A stretch of DNA of 64,000 nucleotides, from contig NZ_BANX01000008.1 in NCBI RefSeq assembly GCF_000334455.1, positions 124,001 through 188,000 on the forward strand, read 5' to 3'. Of the stretch, positions 47,385 through 56,540 are shown piece by piece. Below the pieces are notes generated by a model. It was not told the origin of the DNA and searched no databases. It saw nothing but the letters and a program-made list of their open reading frames with translations. Position numbers and translations under genes: made by a program. The DNA is from Gordonia soli NBRC 108243 (GTDB lineage: Bacteria; Actinomycetota; Actinomycetes; Mycobacteriales; Mycobacteriaceae). Within the stretch, counting starts at the first letter, position 1. Each line of letters begins with the position of its first letter.

Positions 47385-50300
47385 GTGCCCATACCTGCTG
47401 AATTCCTGCTGTCATCGCAGGCCAGCGACCCGCGGACGTTGTGCGACGTCCTCGACGAGTCGGCTCGACTCAGCCCGGATGCACCGGCGATCGACGATGG
47501 TGATCAGGCTCTCACGTACTCGGAGCTCCTCGCCCTCGTGCGACGTGGCGCACAGTGGCTGGCCGATGCCGGGGTCGGGCGTGGCAGCCGGGTCGGCATC
47601 CGGATGCCGTCGGGGACCCGACACCTCTATCTCGCCATCTTGTCGGCGATCTACGCAGGTGCCGCGTATGTCCCGGTGGATGCCGACGACCCCGACGAGC
47701 GCGCCGAGCTGGTCTTCGGCGAGGCAGGCGTGGACGCGATCATCGACGCGTCGGGTACCTCGGTCGTCGTCGAGCGCGACGCGAGAGAACTGCAGCGACC
47801 CACCGTCGACGACGACGCCTGGATCATCTTCACCTCGGGCTCGACCGGCACCCCCAAGGGCGTCGCGGTCACCCACCGCAACGCGGCCGCCTTCGTCGAC
47901 GCCGAGGCCCGACTATTCCTGCAGGCCGACCCGATCGGGCCCAGCGACCGCGTCCTCGCCGGACTCTCGGTGGCCTTCGACGCGTCGTGCGAGGAGATGT
48001 GGCTCGCATGGCGCAACGGCGGCTGCCTGGTCCCCGCGCCGCGCGCACTCGTGCGCAGCGGCATGGATCTCGGACCCTGGCTGGTGCAGCGCGACATCAC
48101 CGTCGTCTCCACCGTGCCGACGCTCGCATCCCTGTGGCCGTCGGAGGCGCTGGAGGCGGTGCGGCTGTTGATCTTCGGTGGCGAGGCCTGCCCGCCCGAA
48201 CTCGCCGACCGGCTCGCCACCGGCGAGCGGGAGGTGTGGAACACCTACGGTCCCACCGAGGCGACCGTTGTCGCGTGTGCCGCTCCCCTCGGCGGCGGAG
48301 GACCGGTCCGGATCGGATTGCCGCTGCTCGGCTGGGATCTGGCGGTGGTCGGCCCCGACGGTCAGCCGGTCGCCGACGACGAGGTCGGCGAGTTGGTCAT
48401 CGGCGGTGTCGGGCTCGCGCGCTACCTCGACCCCGCGAAGGACGCCGAGAAGTACGCGCCGATGCCCACACTCGGCTGGGAACGCGCCTATCGCAGCGGC
48501 GATCTGGTGCGCAACGATCCCGCCGGCCTCGTGTTCATGGGCCGCGCCGACGACCAGGTGAAGGTCGGCGGCCGACGCATCGAACTCGGCGAGATCGACA
48601 ACGCACTCCAGCAACTGCCCGGGGTGCGCGGGGCCGCCGCGGCGGTCCGCAAGTCCGCGGCGGGCAACTCGGTGCTCGTGGGCTACGTGGTGTCCGCGGA
48701 TCCGGAGTTCGACGTCGCCGCCGCGCACGCCGCGCTCACCGAACGCCTTCCCGCGCCGATGGTCCCGCGCCTGGTGCTCGTCGACGAGCTCCCCACCCGC
48801 ACGTCAGGAAAGGTCGACCGCAACGCGTTGCCGTGGCCGCTGCCGAGTTCGGGTGGCGATGACGACGACCACGACCTGACCGAAGAGGAGGCCTGGCTCG
48901 CCGAGCGCTGGACCGAGGTCCTCGGCGTCCGGGTCACCGATCCCGACACCGACTTCTTCGCCGAGGGCGGCGGTTCGCTGGCCGCCGCCCAGCTGGTCAC
49001 CGCGGTCCGTGAACGTCACCCCGAGGTGACCGTCGCCGACCTGTACGACCATCCGCGGTTGGGCTCGCTCGCCGAGTTGCTGTCCGAGCGGACACGTCCG
49101 ACCGACATCGAGGCGCGCGACGTCCGACCGACACCGCGCCGCGCGGGACTCACCCAACTCGCGTTGTCCGTCCCGCTCACCACGCTCACCGGTCTGCAGT
49201 GGGCCACCTGGCTCGGCATCGCCAACAACATCGGCATCGCGATCGTCAACACCAGCGGACACTCCGTCCCGTGGCTGGTCCACGTGGACTGGTGGGTGCT
49301 GATCGCGGCCTTCCTCGTATTCATCACGCCGCCCGGCCGGATGCTGATCGCGGCGGCCGGGACCCGACTGCTCCTCGGGCGGCTCCAACCAGGCGACCAT
49401 CCGCGCGGCGGCAGTGTCCACCTGCGACTCTGGGTGGCCGAACGCCTGCTGGATGCCAGTGGCGCGGCCAATCTCTCGGGCGCGCCGTGGATGATCTACC
49501 TCGCCCGGGCACTCGGGGCGACCATCGGCCGTGGCGTCGACCTGCACACCATCCCGCCCGTCACCGGCCTCATCACCATCGGCGACGGCGCATCGGTGGA
49601 GCCCGAAGTGGATATTGCGGGCTGGTGGATCGACGGGGACGTCGTCCGCGTCGGCGAGATCGTCATCAAACGCAATGCCTCGATCGGTGCCCGCTCGACG
49701 TTGGCGCCCGGGTCGGTGGTCGGTCGCGACGCAGAGGTCGACCCCGGTTCCGCAGTCTTCGGTCGGGTGAAGGCCGGTCAGCGGTGGGCCGGTTCACCGG
49801 CCGCCAAGATCGGCAAGGCCGAGCGTCCGTGGCCGCAGACGCGTCCGCCTCGGCGTACGGTCTGGGTCCCGATCTTCGGACTCTCGTCGCTGGCGCTGGC
49901 CGCGATCCCGCTGCTGTCGCTGGCCGCCGGCCTCGCGGTCATCGGATCGTGGGCGCTGCACGCCGACCGACTGCGCGACGTCGGCATCCGGGCGCTGATC
50001 CTGCTGCCGGCTGCCACCGTGACCAGCCTGGTCGTGTTCGCCGCCGTCACCGCGATCCTCGTCCGACTGCTGGCCATCGGCCTGCGCACCGGCTACTACC
50101 CGGTGCGCTCGCGGGTGGGCTGGCAGGTCTGGATGACCGAACGGCTGCTCGACGCGGCGCGCACCTACCTGTTCCCGCTGTACGCGAGCCTGCTGACCCC
50201 CTGGTGGTTCCGCATCCTCGGCGCCAAGGTCGGTGTGGGGACCGAGATCTCGACCGCGTTGGTCCTGCCGAAGTTCACCACCATCGGCGACGGGGCGTTC

Positions 50301-51242
50301 CTGGCCGACGACACCATGGTCGCGTCCTACGAGCTCGGTGGCGGCTGGCTGCACATCGACGACGCCAAGATCGGCAAGCGATCGTTCCTCGGCAACTCGG
50401 GGATGACCGGTCCGGGCCGAAAGGTTCCCAAGAACAGCCTGGTCGCGGTGCTGTCGGCGACTCCGGAACGCGCCAAGTCGGGATCGAGCTGGCTCGGTAG
50501 CCCACCGGTTCGACTGCGGCGCACAGCGTCCGAGGCCGACACCTCGCGGACCTTCGATCCGCCGGTGCGGCTCAAGGTGGCCCGCGCGATCGTCGAGACA
50601 CTGCGGATCGTGCCGGTGATCGTGTCGTTCGGCCTGGGCGTGTTCATGCTGCTCGGCCTGCAGTACATCGCCACCCAGGCGAACTACTGGGTGGCTGCGC
50701 TGGTCAGCGGACTGTTGCTGCTGGTGGCCGGGGCCGCGGCCTGCTGCATCGCGGCCGCGGCGAAGTGGATCGTGGTCGGCCGCATCGACGTGTCGGAACA
50801 TCCGCTGTGGAGTTCGTTCGTCTGGCGCAACGAGTTGTCGGATGCCTTCGTCGAGACCGTGGCGGCGCCCTGGTTCGCCAATGCGGCCACCGGGACACCG
50901 ATCCTCAACGTCTGGCTGCGAATGCTCGGTGCCCGCATCGGACGGGGCGTCTGGTGCGAGACGTACTGGCTGCCGGAGGCCGATCTGGTCGAGCTCGGCG
51001 ACGGCGCGACCGTCCAACGCGGCTGCGTCGTCCAGACACATCTGTTCCACGATCGTGTGATGGCGATGGATCGGGTGGTCCTCGGCGCCGGCGCGACACT
51101 CGGCCCGCATTGCGTCGCGCTGCCCGCATCGGGGCTGGGCGACAGCGCGACCGTCGGGCCGGCATCGCTGGTCATGCGCGGCGACGTGGTCCCCGCCCAC
51201 ACGCGGTGGCAGGGCAACCCCATCGCGCCCTGGCGTCGCTGA
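47385..51242 (+). CDS. Pls/PosA-family NRPS, poly-amino-acid synthetase-like
   Basis: 1285 residues. Adenylation domain (about 15-485: IIFTSGSTGTPKGV, NTYGPTE, YRSGDLV, SGKVDRNALP), carrier domain with phosphopantetheine serine 531 (DFFAEGGGSL), then three pairs of membrane helices alternating with three soluble hexapeptide/left-handed-helix-type domains (about 700-820, 890-1050, 1130-1285). No condensation or thioesterase domain. This is the plan of epsilon-poly-L-lysine synthetase, an inner-membrane enzyme that polymerises one amino acid. My reading of the pocket code is DAESIGTVVK, close to the lysine code I recall from bacitracin synthetase. Start uncertain: GTG 47385 (AGGA 12 bases upstream) or GTG 47358. 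Confidence 0.85.
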   Translation: MPIPAEFLLSSQASDPRTLCDVLDESARLSPDAPAIDDGDQALTYSELLALVRRGAQWLADAGVGRGSRVGIRMPSGTRHLYLAILSAIYAGAAYVPVDADDPDERAELVFGEAGVDAIIDASGTSVVVERDARELQRPTVDDDAWIIFTSGSTGTPKGVAVTHRNAAAFVDAEARLFLQADPIGPSDRVLAGLSVAFDASCEEMWLAWRNGGCLVPAPRALVRSGMDLGPWLVQRDITVVSTVPTLASLWPSEALEAVRLLIFGGEACPPELADRLATGEREVWNTYGPTEATVVACAAPLGGGGPVRIGLPLLGWDLAVVGPDGQPVADDEVGELVIGGVGLARYLDPAKDAEKYAPMPTLGWERAYRSGDLVRNDPAGLVFMGRADDQVKVGGRRIELGEIDNALQQLPGVRGAAAAVRKSAAGNSVLVGYVVSADPEFDVAAAHAALTERLPAPMVPRLVLVDELPTRTSGKVDRNALPWPLPSSGGDDDDHDLTEEEAWLAERWTEVLGVRVTDPDTDFFAEGGGSLAAAQLVTAVRERHPEVTVADLYDHPRLGSLAELLSERTRPTDIEARDVRPTPRRAGLTQLALSVPLTTLTGLQWATWLGIANNIGIAIVNTSGHSVPWLVHVDWWVLIAAFLVFITPPGRMLIAAAGTRLLLGRLQPGDHPRGGSVHLRLWVAERLLDASGAANLSGAPWMIYLARALGATIGRGVDLHTIPPVTGLITIGDGASVEPEVDIAGWWIDGDVVRVGEIVIKRNASIGARSTLAPGSVVGRDAEVDPGSAVFGRVKAGQRWAGSPAAKIGKAERPWPQTRPPRRTVWVPIFGLSSLALAAIPLLSLAAGLAVIGSWALHADRLRDVGIRALILLPAATVTSLVVFAAVTAILVRLLAIGLRTGYYPVRSRVGWQVWMTERLLDAARTYLFPLYASLLTPWWFRILGAKVGVGTEISTALVLPKFTTIGDGAFLADDTMVASYELGGGWLHIDDAKIGKRSFLGNSGMTGPGRKVPKNSLVAVLSATPERAKSGSSWLGSPPVRLRRTASEADTSRTFDPPVRLKVARAIVETLRIVPVIVSFGLGVFMLLGLQYIATQANYWVAALVSGLLLLVAGAAACCIAAAAKWIVVGRIDVSEHPLWSSFVWRNELSDAFVETVAAPWFANAATGTPILNVWLRMLGARIGRGVWCETYWLPEADLVELGDGATVQRGCVVQTHLFHDRVMAMDRVVLGAGATLGPHCVALPASGLGDSATVGPASLVMRGDVVPAHTRWQGNPIAPWRR

Positions 51243-51383
51243 TCCCCGATCTTCCCGGTGCGCAACGACTCCGGGAGTCGCCCGGCACCACGGGGTCCGG
51301 GTGGTGCGGAACCGGATGGACGAGAGCACTCGGCCGGCCACCCCTGACTGGGATGGCCGGCCGATGCGTGCGTGATGCGTGTG

Positions 51384-51809
51384 TCAGTCGACGACGGCGT
51401 TCCGGTTCCGCCTGCGGAACACATAATGGTCGGCCGCGGCACCACCGGCCTGGGCGATACCCACCGCCAGCAGACCCGCGATCAGGGCGAGCGGCAACTC
51501 GTAGCCACCGTCGGCGTTCCAGAACCCGGCGTCCCAGTGCGCGTAGATGATCGCGCCGATCATGTCGAGGATGAGCAGCAGGGAGACCAGTGGCAGCAGG
51601 AGGCCGAGGATGAGCAGGATGCCACCGATGAACTCCACCCACGTCGCGTACTGCGCCGCGAGACCGGGGGCCGGGATGCCCATCGCGTCGAAACCCTTCT
51701 CGACGTTGCTGATCCCGTTGGTGTGCAGTTTCTGCCAACCGTGTGCGATGAAGATGATCCCGAGGATGAGCCGTGCCGCGAAGAGCGCCACACTCCGGAT
51801 GCCGAACAT
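51384..51809 (-). CDS. DoxX-family membrane protein
   Basis: 141 residues with four helices. SVALFAARLILGIIFIAHGWQKLH and YATWVEFIGGILLILGLLLPLVSLLLILDMIGAI are the DoxX pattern. The family includes subunits of membrane oxidoreductase complexes, some tied to redox stress. The ATG at 51809 follows AAGGAA. It lies between the NRPS and the M1 peptidase but on the opposite strand. Confidence 0.85.
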   Translation of the reverse strand: MFGIRSVALFAARLILGIIFIAHGWQKLHTNGISNVEKGFDAMGIPAPGLAAQYATWVEFIGGILLILGLLLPLVSLLLILDMIGAIIYAHWDAGFWNADGGYELPLALIAGLLAVGIAQAGGAAADHYVFRRRNRNAVVD

Positions 51810-52075
51810 GTCAGTTCCTTCCGTTTGGTCAACCGCGTCAGTGTAAGCGGACCTTGGTCCGGTTAACAACCGCACCAGCCTCGGGCCTCACCGCGAGGTG
51901 CTCCCCGACTCCGGCAGGTAACCTAAGTGTCCGCGACACCGGTCGTCTGCGTGGCGATTCCATCCGCGCGATTCGCATCGGTGTCCCGCCGACGACCTCG
52001 GGTGGCGGGGAGCGTCGAGCCGACGGCGCCACCAGCGACATCGAACATCATCCACCTGCGAGCGAGGGAGAACAC

Positions 52076-53446
52076 GTGCCGGGAAAGTCGGGCAGGCGTC
52101 CGCTCGGCCAGCCTCTACTCGGTGCACCCGCCGACGGCATCGACCCCTACCTGCCGAAGAACGGCAACCTGGGCTACCGCATCTCGCGCTACGACCTGGA
52201 ACTCGAGTACAAGGTGTCGAGCAACCGACTCGCCGGCGACGCCACGCTGACCGCGACGTCCTACAACGAGCTGCGGCGCTTCACCCTCGACCTCGCATCG
52301 ACGATGAAGGTGGCCCGGGTCCTCGTGAACGGCAGCCGCGCCCGCCATTCCCATCGGGGCGCGAAGTTGTCGGTGACACCCGCCGATCCCATCCCGCCCG
52401 GCGGTGCGATGACCATCGAGGTCCGCTATTCCGGCTCGCCCCGACCGATCCGCGGTCCGTGGGGTGAGGTCGGCTGGGAGGAGCTGACCGAGGGATCGCT
52501 GTGCGCGAACCAGCCCAACGGTGCCGCCTCGTGGTTCCCCTGCGACGACCACCCGAGCGCGAAGGCGCCGTATCGGATCTCCATCACCACCGACAGCCCC
52601 TACCACGCCCTCGCCAACGGCGTCCTCAAGTCCAAGCGCACGCGGGCGAGCCAGACGACCTGGGACTACCACCAGGACGAGCCGATGCCCACCTACCTGG
52701 CATCGATCCAGATCGGCGACTATCGGACGAAGTCGTTGGCCACCAAGCCCATTCCGGTGGACGCCCTCCTCCCGGCCCGATTGACCCGGGAGTTCGACGT
52801 CGACTTCGGCCGGCAGGTCCAGATGATCGAGGCCTTCGTCGAGATGTTCGGCCCCTACCCCTTCCCGCGCTACACCGTGGTGGTCACCGACGACGAGCTC
52901 GACATCCCGATCGAGGCGCAGTCGTTCTCCACCTTCGGGGCCAACCATTGTGACGGCACTCAGGATTCGGAGCGACTGGTCGCCCACGAGCTCGCACACC
53001 AGTGGTTCGGGAACTCGGTGACGCTCGAACGCTGGCGGGACATCTGGCTGCACGAGGGGTTCGCCTGCTATGCGGAGTGGCTGTGGAGTCAACACTCCGG
53101 CGGTCCGAGCGCCGACGAGCTCGCCCGGTACCACCACGATCAGCTCGCCCAGGACACCGTCGAGGAGTCGCTGGCCGATCCCGGGCCGCGGAACATGTTC
53201 GACGACTGGGTCTACAAGCGGGGCGCCATCACCCTGCACGCTCTCCGACTGGCCATCGGCGACGGCAATTTCTTCGCACTGCTGCATCGCTGGACCGACA
53301 AGTATCGCTACGGGTCGGTGACCACCGAGGACTTCATCTCGCTGGCAGCCAATTTCGCGTCCACACCGCTGGGACCGCTGTGGGACCGGTGGCTGTTCAC
53401 ACCCGAGCTGCCGGCCTTTCCGGAGCCGTCGCCCACCCCGAGATGA
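52076..53446 (+). CDS. M1-family zinc aminopeptidase (short form)
   Basis: 456 residues. VAHELAHQWFGN has the zinc-binding HExxH (304-308), with the third ligand glutamate 327 in LHEGFACYAEW. The N-terminal beta domain (YRISRYDLELEYKVSSNRLAGDATLTA) is present, but the long helical ERAP1-type C-terminus is missing. The usual GAMEN exopeptidase loop is IEAQSFSTFG, so substrate choice may differ. No signal peptide. GTG start with GAGGGAG six bases upstream. The stop overlaps the next gene (ATGA). It lies 0.8 kb from the poly-lysine-synthetase-like gene, so polymer trimming is possible. Confidence 0.88.
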   Translation: MPGKSGRRPLGQPLLGAPADGIDPYLPKNGNLGYRISRYDLELEYKVSSNRLAGDATLTATSYNELRRFTLDLASTMKVARVLVNGSRARHSHRGAKLSVTPADPIPPGGAMTIEVRYSGSPRPIRGPWGEVGWEELTEGSLCANQPNGAASWFPCDDHPSAKAPYRISITTDSPYHALANGVLKSKRTRASQTTWDYHQDEPMPTYLASIQIGDYRTKSLATKPIPVDALLPARLTREFDVDFGRQVQMIEAFVEMFGPYPFPRYTVVVTDDELDIPIEAQSFSTFGANHCDGTQDSERLVAHELAHQWFGNSVTLERWRDIWLHEGFACYAEWLWSQHSGGPSADELARYHHDQLAQDTVEESLADPGPRNMFDDWVYKRGAITLHALRLAIGDGNFFALLHRWTDKYRYGSVTTEDFISLAANFASTPLGPLWDRWLFTPELPAFPEPSPTPR

Positions 53447-54765
53447 CCGGACCCCTGGGATCCGGACCGGTGACCCCGGACGCCGACGTCCCGGCGGCGT
53501 CCGGGGTCACCGGCGGTGCCATCGGTCGGGTCACCATCGCGACGGCAGTCGCTGCGGTGTCGGGGTACCTGGTCCTGTTGCTGGCCGCACGACATCTGGG
53601 CGCAGCTGGCTACGGCGCCTTCGCCGTCTTCTGGGCCGCGTACGGCATGGTCACCGGCGCGCAGAACGGACAACTCCAGGAGACCACCCGGTCCGTCCGC
53701 GCCGGCAGTTCCGCGGAGCCGGGCACCGTGACCGTCGATGCGCCGGTCACCGCGCGCCCTCTGGTGATCAACACGGTCATCGGCCTCGGACTCGCCCTGC
53801 TCGTACTGGCCACCGCGCCGCTGTGGTCCGGTCGCCTGGTCGACGACGACCGCGCACTGTCGGTGGGACTCCTCGCCGTCGGTGTCGCGAGCTTCGCGGT
53901 CTACGCGCACCTGGCCGGAGCGTGCTCGGGAGCGATGTCCTGGAACGCCTTTGCGATCCTGCTGTCGGTCGACGCGATGATCCGGTTGGTGGGCGCCGTC
54001 CTGGCGGTGGCCCTCGGTGCGGGCCTCACCGCCTTCCTGGTCATCACGGTCGTCGGCTCGGTGTCCTGGATCGTGGTGGTGCTTGCCGTCCCGTCGGCAC
54101 GTCGGGTGATCGGCCTCCACGCCGACGTCGGTCCGCGTCGTCTCGCGGCCAACACGCTCACCGCGATGGCCGCAGCCGCCGCCAGCGCGATCCTGGTGAT
54201 GGGCTTCCCGGTTCTCATCGACCTGGTGGCCCGGCCAACGTCCGCCGATGCCGCGATCCTCGGTGCGGTCGTCCTCGCCGTGACGTTGACGCGCGCGCCG
54301 CTGCTGGTGCCGCTCAACAGCTTCCAGGGCGTCCTCATCGCCCGCTTCGTCGACCAGCGTGCGACGCCACTTCGTGCGCTGCGCATCCCGCTCGCCGCGG
54401 TCACCGCGATCGGTCTGGTCGGCGCGGTCGCCGCATGGGCGATCGGTCCGTGGTTGCTGCGCAGCGTGTTCGGGTCCGGATTCGACCTCGGCGGACTGAC
54501 TGTCGGCGCACTCACCGTCGGCGCCACGACGCTGGCCGCACTCACCGTGACCGGTGCCGCGACGATCGCGGTCGGTGCACACCGGTGGTACGCGACAGGA
54601 TGGTGGCTCGCCACCGGCGCATCCATCGCGCTCCTGGCGCTGCCGGTCGCGCTCACCACCGCGGTGTCGGTAGCCCTGATCGGCGGACCGGTCATCGGGA
54701 TGACGGTCCATCTCGTGGCCGTCCTCGGCCGACGCCGCGTCACCTCGTCGGGTCATCCGGTCTGA
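53443..54765 (+). CDS. Wzx/MurJ-like polysaccharide flippase
   Basis: 440 residues with about 12 to 14 membrane helices. The opening GGAIGRVTIATAVAAVSGYLVLLLAARHLGAAGYGAFAVFWAAYGM is typical of oligosaccharide flippases (MOP superfamily). It probably moves a polyprenyl-linked sugar across the membrane. The start overlaps the peptidase stop (ATGA), and the last 26 bases overlap the convergent DUF998 gene. It resembles the Rv3630 membrane protein, which in M. tuberculosis stands next to ppgS. Confidence 0.75.
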   Translation: MTGPLGSGPVTPDADVPAASGVTGGAIGRVTIATAVAAVSGYLVLLLAARHLGAAGYGAFAVFWAAYGMVTGAQNGQLQETTRSVRAGSSAEPGTVTVDAPVTARPLVINTVIGLGLALLVLATAPLWSGRLVDDDRALSVGLLAVGVASFAVYAHLAGACSGAMSWNAFAILLSVDAMIRLVGAVLAVALGAGLTAFLVITVVGSVSWIVVVLAVPSARRVIGLHADVGPRRLAANTLTAMAAAAASAILVMGFPVLIDLVARPTSADAAILGAVVLAVTLTRAPLLVPLNSFQGVLIARFVDQRATPLRALRIPLAAVTAIGLVGAVAAWAIGPWLLRSVFGSGFDLGGLTVGALTVGATTLAALTVTGAATIAVGAHRWYATGWWLATGASIALLALPVALTTAVSVALIGGPVIGMTVHLVAVLGRRRVTSSGHPV

Positions 54766-55429
54766 CGCGGTCTGTCCGGCCGACCGACCAGCCCCACAGC
54801 ACCAACCACGTCGTCATCCCGCCGACCTGGATGCGTTGTGCGAGTCCCAGGCGGTAGTCACCCGACAAGTTGTCGGCAATCATCATCCAGACCGTCGTCA
54901 GCGCGACCACGGCGAAGACGACCGCGCCGACCACCCGCAGCAGCGGCCACCGACCGGACCGGAGGCTCGCCAGGGTCGCCGCGATCATCGTGGCGAAGAT
55001 CGCGAACACCGCGATGGTGCTGGTGAGAGCGTGGACGTGATGCAGCTGCGGGAGGAGCCCACTCGGTTCGTACGGGCAGCCCGCGTCGATGCCCGGGATG
55101 CACTCGATGGGGAGCAGGGCGTCGGCCACGGTCGCCGCACCGAACACACCGACGGCGAGGACCGCGGTGGTCGCGAGTCGGCCGAGCACGATACGTCGAG
55201 GAAGCAGGAGCACGGCCGCCGCGATCATCGTGCAGACACCGGTGACGACGTCGCCGACCACATAGACCTCGCGATGGGGCCGTTGCGCGGCATCGAGTTC
55301 GCTGAGGAAGCTGTTGAGCGGGTCGAGTCGGTCCGGCCAGGCGAACTCGAGCACCCACGAGGAGTAGCAGAGGCCTGCGATCGCGACCAGGACGCCGGCG
55401 ACGAGAAGCCGGATCGACGCCGATGACAT
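54740..55429 (-). CDS. DUF998 membrane protein
   Basis: 229 residues with six helices. LVAGVLVAIAGLCYSSWVLEF, then PLNSFLSELDAAQRPHREVYVVGDVVTG, then LLPIECIPGIDAGCPYEPSGLLPQLHHVHALTS, match the DUF998 family. Its activity is unknown. The ATG at 55429 is six bases after TAAGCT (leaderless pattern); a GTG two codons upstream abuts the -10 and is unlikely. Confidence 0.8.
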   Translation of the reverse strand: MSSASIRLLVAGVLVAIAGLCYSSWVLEFAWPDRLDPLNSFLSELDAAQRPHREVYVVGDVVTGVCTMIAAAVLLLPRRIVLGRLATTAVLAVGVFGAATVADALLPIECIPGIDAGCPYEPSGLLPQLHHVHALTSTIAVFAIFATMIAATLASLRSGRWPLLRVVGAVVFAVVALTTVWMMIADNLSGDYRLGLAQRIQVGGMTTWLVLWGWSVGRTDRVRPDDPTR

Positions 55430-55650
55430 CGCCACAGCTTAGCGTCGACGATCCAGCGCACCGGCTTGATCCGACAGTGCCCGCATCCGGCAGCGCGGGC
55501 GCCTACGCCCGATCCAGCAGAAAATCTGTACCAGGGAACGGACCCATCGACACTATGTCGACGACCGGCCTGCCACGTACAGAAATTCCGGAGACTTGAC
55601 GGCCGATCCAGCGCCACGGAGCCGACAGGGTGGCGGTCGGCGACACCCGA

Positions 55651-56484
55651 TCAGCGGCCGAGCAGTCCCGCGGTTCGGGCCAGCGTGCGATGCAGACGCG
55701 ACGTCAGGTGCCAGCGGGCGGCGCGCGCCGCCCTGGGCCAGCCACGTTCGGTACACCGACGCGCCTCGCCGGCGAAGAAGGCGGTCTCCTCGTCGAAGCG
55801 CCGACCGTCGACGGCCTGCACCGACGACACCGACGCCTGATGCCGCCGGTAGCGGAAGACGACCGTCGGATCGTGGACGAGCGCATCGCCCCGCGCCGCG
55901 AGGTCGACGAGCAGGGCGAGGTCGAGGACCACCTCGAGCCCGGTGCGGAAACCGACCTCTCGGACCGCCGCGGTCCGCCAGAGCAGCGACGGGAAGTAGG
56001 TCCAGTTACCCCGATAGAGCCCGGCGGCCAGTTCCTCCCCCGACAACACGACCGCACCCGACGGCGCCAGGATCGACTTGATCCGGTCACCGACGGGGCG
56101 GATCGGTCGGCCGGCGGAGTCGATCACCTCCACTCCGGGAGCGACCACCGCGGCATCGGGATGCTCCGCGGCGGCCCGACGCACCGTCCCCAGATAGTCG
56201 GGCAGCATCTCGTCGTCGCAGCCCATCACCACGAAGTGGTCCGACTCGACCAGCTCGACGCACCGCCGGAAGTTGCCGTTGACGCCCAGATTGGTCTCGT
56301 TGCGCAGATAGCTGACCCGCGGATCGCCCAACGACAGGAGCCACTCGCGCGGCTCCGGGTCGGGGTAGCAATCGTCGACGACCACGAGCCGCAGATCGGT
56401 GTCACGCTGGTCGAGCACACTCGTCACCGCGGTCCGGAACTGTGCGATGTCGCCATAGAACGGCATCAACACGTCGATCGGCAC
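55651..56484 (-). CDS. Family 2 glycosyltransferase
   Basis: 277 residues, GT-A fold. IDVLMPFYGDIAQFRTAVTSVLDQRDTDLRLVVVDD is the nucleotide-binding start, and VVMGCDDEMLPDYL carries the DxD-like metal site. The C-terminal ~60 residues are helical and basic. Probably adds a sugar to an envelope lipid or glycan. The GTG at 56484 is seven bases after TAGGCT (minus strand), with no Shine-Dalgarno; an upstream in-frame codon at 56520 would overlap that promoter. It is divergent from ppgS. Confidence 0.85.
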   Translation of the reverse strand: MPIDVLMPFYGDIAQFRTAVTSVLDQRDTDLRLVVVDDCYPDPEPREWLLSLGDPRVSYLRNETNLGVNGNFRRCVELVESDHFVVMGCDDEMLPDYLGTVRRAAAEHPDAAVVAPGVEVIDSAGRPIRPVGDRIKSILAPSGAVVLSGEELAAGLYRGNWTYFPSLLWRTAAVREVGFRTGLEVVLDLALLVDLAARGDALVHDPTVVFRYRRHQASVSSVQAVDGRRFDEETAFFAGEARRCTERGWPRAARAARWHLTSRLHRTLARTAGLLGR

Positions 56485-56491
56485 GCGGATC

Positions 56492-56533
56492 AGCCTAGCC
56501 AACGGCTCGGTCGGGACCACCGGCCGTTATGGT
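56492..56533. promoter_or_regulatory. Back-to-back leaderless promoters
   Basis: TAGGCT (minus, 56492-56497) and TATGGT (plus, 56528-56533) each stand seven bases before a start codon (56484 and 56541). The 56-base gap thus holds two divergent leaderless promoters whose -35 regions overlap. Confidence 0.55.
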
Positions 56534-56540
56534 TACCGGC

